From JAADHY01 sp964428935 (lineage in GTDB: Bacteria > Planctomycetota > Planctomycetia > Planctomycetales > Planctomycetaceae), in assembly GCA_964428935.1 (NCBI GenBank), contig CAYSAG010000245.1, positions 1-7,935 of the forward strand: a stretch of DNA of 7,935 bases, written 5' to 3'. Shown one piece after another: positions 7,759 through 7,935 of this stretch. The notes beneath the pieces were generated by a model, which ran no database searches, was not told the origin of the DNA, and saw nothing but the letters and a program-made list of their open reading frames with translations. Made by a program: the position numbers and the translations under genes. How positions within the stretch are numbered: position 1 is the first letter of the stretch; every line of letters starts with the position of its first letter.

Positions 7759-7813
7759 CACGCTCCGTTGTGGCCGCAGCAGTTGGTTCGCAATTCGGAA
7801 TTCGGGACGCGGG
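7759..7813 (+). repeat. REP-like composite repeat element, copy B (degenerate hairpin)
   Basis: A decayed form of the palindrome (CACGCTCCGTTGTGGCC, 7759-7775) is followed by an 18-nt spacer and then the exact 20-bp box TTCGGAATTCGGGACGCGGG (7794-7813). The block order matches copies A and C. The C-to-T change and the missing GGC at the start weaken the hairpin. Confidence 0.65.
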
Positions 7814-7832
7814 ACGCGAGAGACCGCGTCCC
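7811..7832. repeat. Palindrome with 8-bp stem
   Basis: GGGACGCG (7811-7818) pairs perfectly with CGCGTCCC (7825-7832) around the 6-nt loop AGAGAC. It overlaps the end of copy B and the first tandem unit. The loop length equals that of the neighbouring GGCCACG palindromes. Confidence 0.7.
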
Positions 7833-7890
7833 TCCGGAGGGCCACGCTCCGTCGTGGCCGCCCCCGGAGGGCCACGCTCCGTCGTGGCCG
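7831..7890 (+). repeat. 30-bp tandem repeat, two units, each with a palindrome
   Basis: Units 7831-7860 and 7861-7890 are identical at 29 of 30 positions (T versus C at the third base). Each contains the 20-bp palindrome GGCCACGCTCCGTCGTGGCC (7840-7859 and 7870-7889), a 7-bp stem with a 6-nt loop. The near identity points to recent duplication. Confidence 0.9.
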
Positions 7891-7935
7891 CGGTTGGTTC
7901 GTGATTCGGGGCTCGAAATTCGGAATTCGCGACGC
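7870..7935 (+). repeat. REP-like composite repeat element, copy C (reaches window edge)
   Basis: The perfect palindrome at 7870-7889 is followed by a 29-nt spacer and TTCGGAATTCGCGACGC (7919-7935), one base different from the box in copies A and B and cut off by the window end. The spacer shares GGTTGGTTCG-like sequence with copy B. The array probably continues past the window. Confidence 0.7.

Larger units (their letters stand above)
7430..7935. other. Non-coding region upstream of the PilZ gene, repeat-rich at the right
   Basis: No credible gene is visible on either strand: the open frames here have no domain, and one runs straight through the repeat array. The left half (7430-7719) must carry the PilZ promoter, but I could not find a convincing -35/-10 pair. 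From 7720 to the window end the sequence is mostly direct repeats and palindromes, listed separately. Confidence 0.6.

Noticed and set aside
7783..7800. tRNA-like T-arm motif (GGTTCGCAATTCGG)
   Set aside because: No acceptor stem, anticodon arm or CCA-side pairing fits around it; it is part of the repeat spacer.
7426..7875. 149-residue minus-strand frame upstream of the PilZ gene
   Set aside because: It runs through the tandem palindromes and overlaps the start of the PilZ gene in another frame; no family features are visible.
7720..7935. CRISPR-like array of direct repeats
   Set aside because: Tandem units are adjacent without unique spacers of regular size, contain palindromes, and no cas gene is nearby.

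Overview
This GC-rich window has arginine- and proline-rich proteins and long shadow ORFs. Its gene content (a giant secreted PQQ-like beta-propeller protein with a malectin-like tail, a secreted GH99-like protein, and a PilZ protein with weak upstream signals) looks like a planctomycete of the Pirellulales/Thermogutta type. That assignment is recalled family knowledge plus inference; no marker gene is present to confirm it.

Layout: 1-85 is pyrimidine-rich and open in the frame of the first gene. 86-1888 (+) encodes a probable exported GH99-like/DUF5010-like glycoside hydrolase with a C-terminal beta-sandwich. 1889-2131 is a convergent intergenic gap holding GC-rich hairpins and one inverted copy of a repeat element. 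2132-6166 (-) encodes a 1344-residue exported protein in four parts: propeller, degenerate methyltransferase-like Rossmann domain, second propeller, malectin-like domain. 6167-6685 is a 519-nt gap with a good Shine-Dalgarno next to the start codon and one weak promoter candidate, but no convincing gene. 6686-7429 (-) encodes a PilZ-domain protein transcribed in the same direction as the large gene. 7430-7935 has no credible gene; its right part is a dense array of palindromes and repeats that runs off the window edge.

How the parts may work together: the first two proteins are both predicted to be exported and both carry carbohydrate-related modules, so a shared role in handling glycans at the cell surface or in the periplasm is plausible. 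They are convergent, however, and so not one operon. The PilZ protein is a likely cyclic-di-GMP receptor. The 519-nt gap before the large gene argues against tight co-transcription. I found no transposase, CRISPR, tRNA, rRNA or defence module. The most unusual items are the domain architecture of the large protein and the repeat element, which occurs in opposite orientations on either side of the PilZ plus propeller segment.
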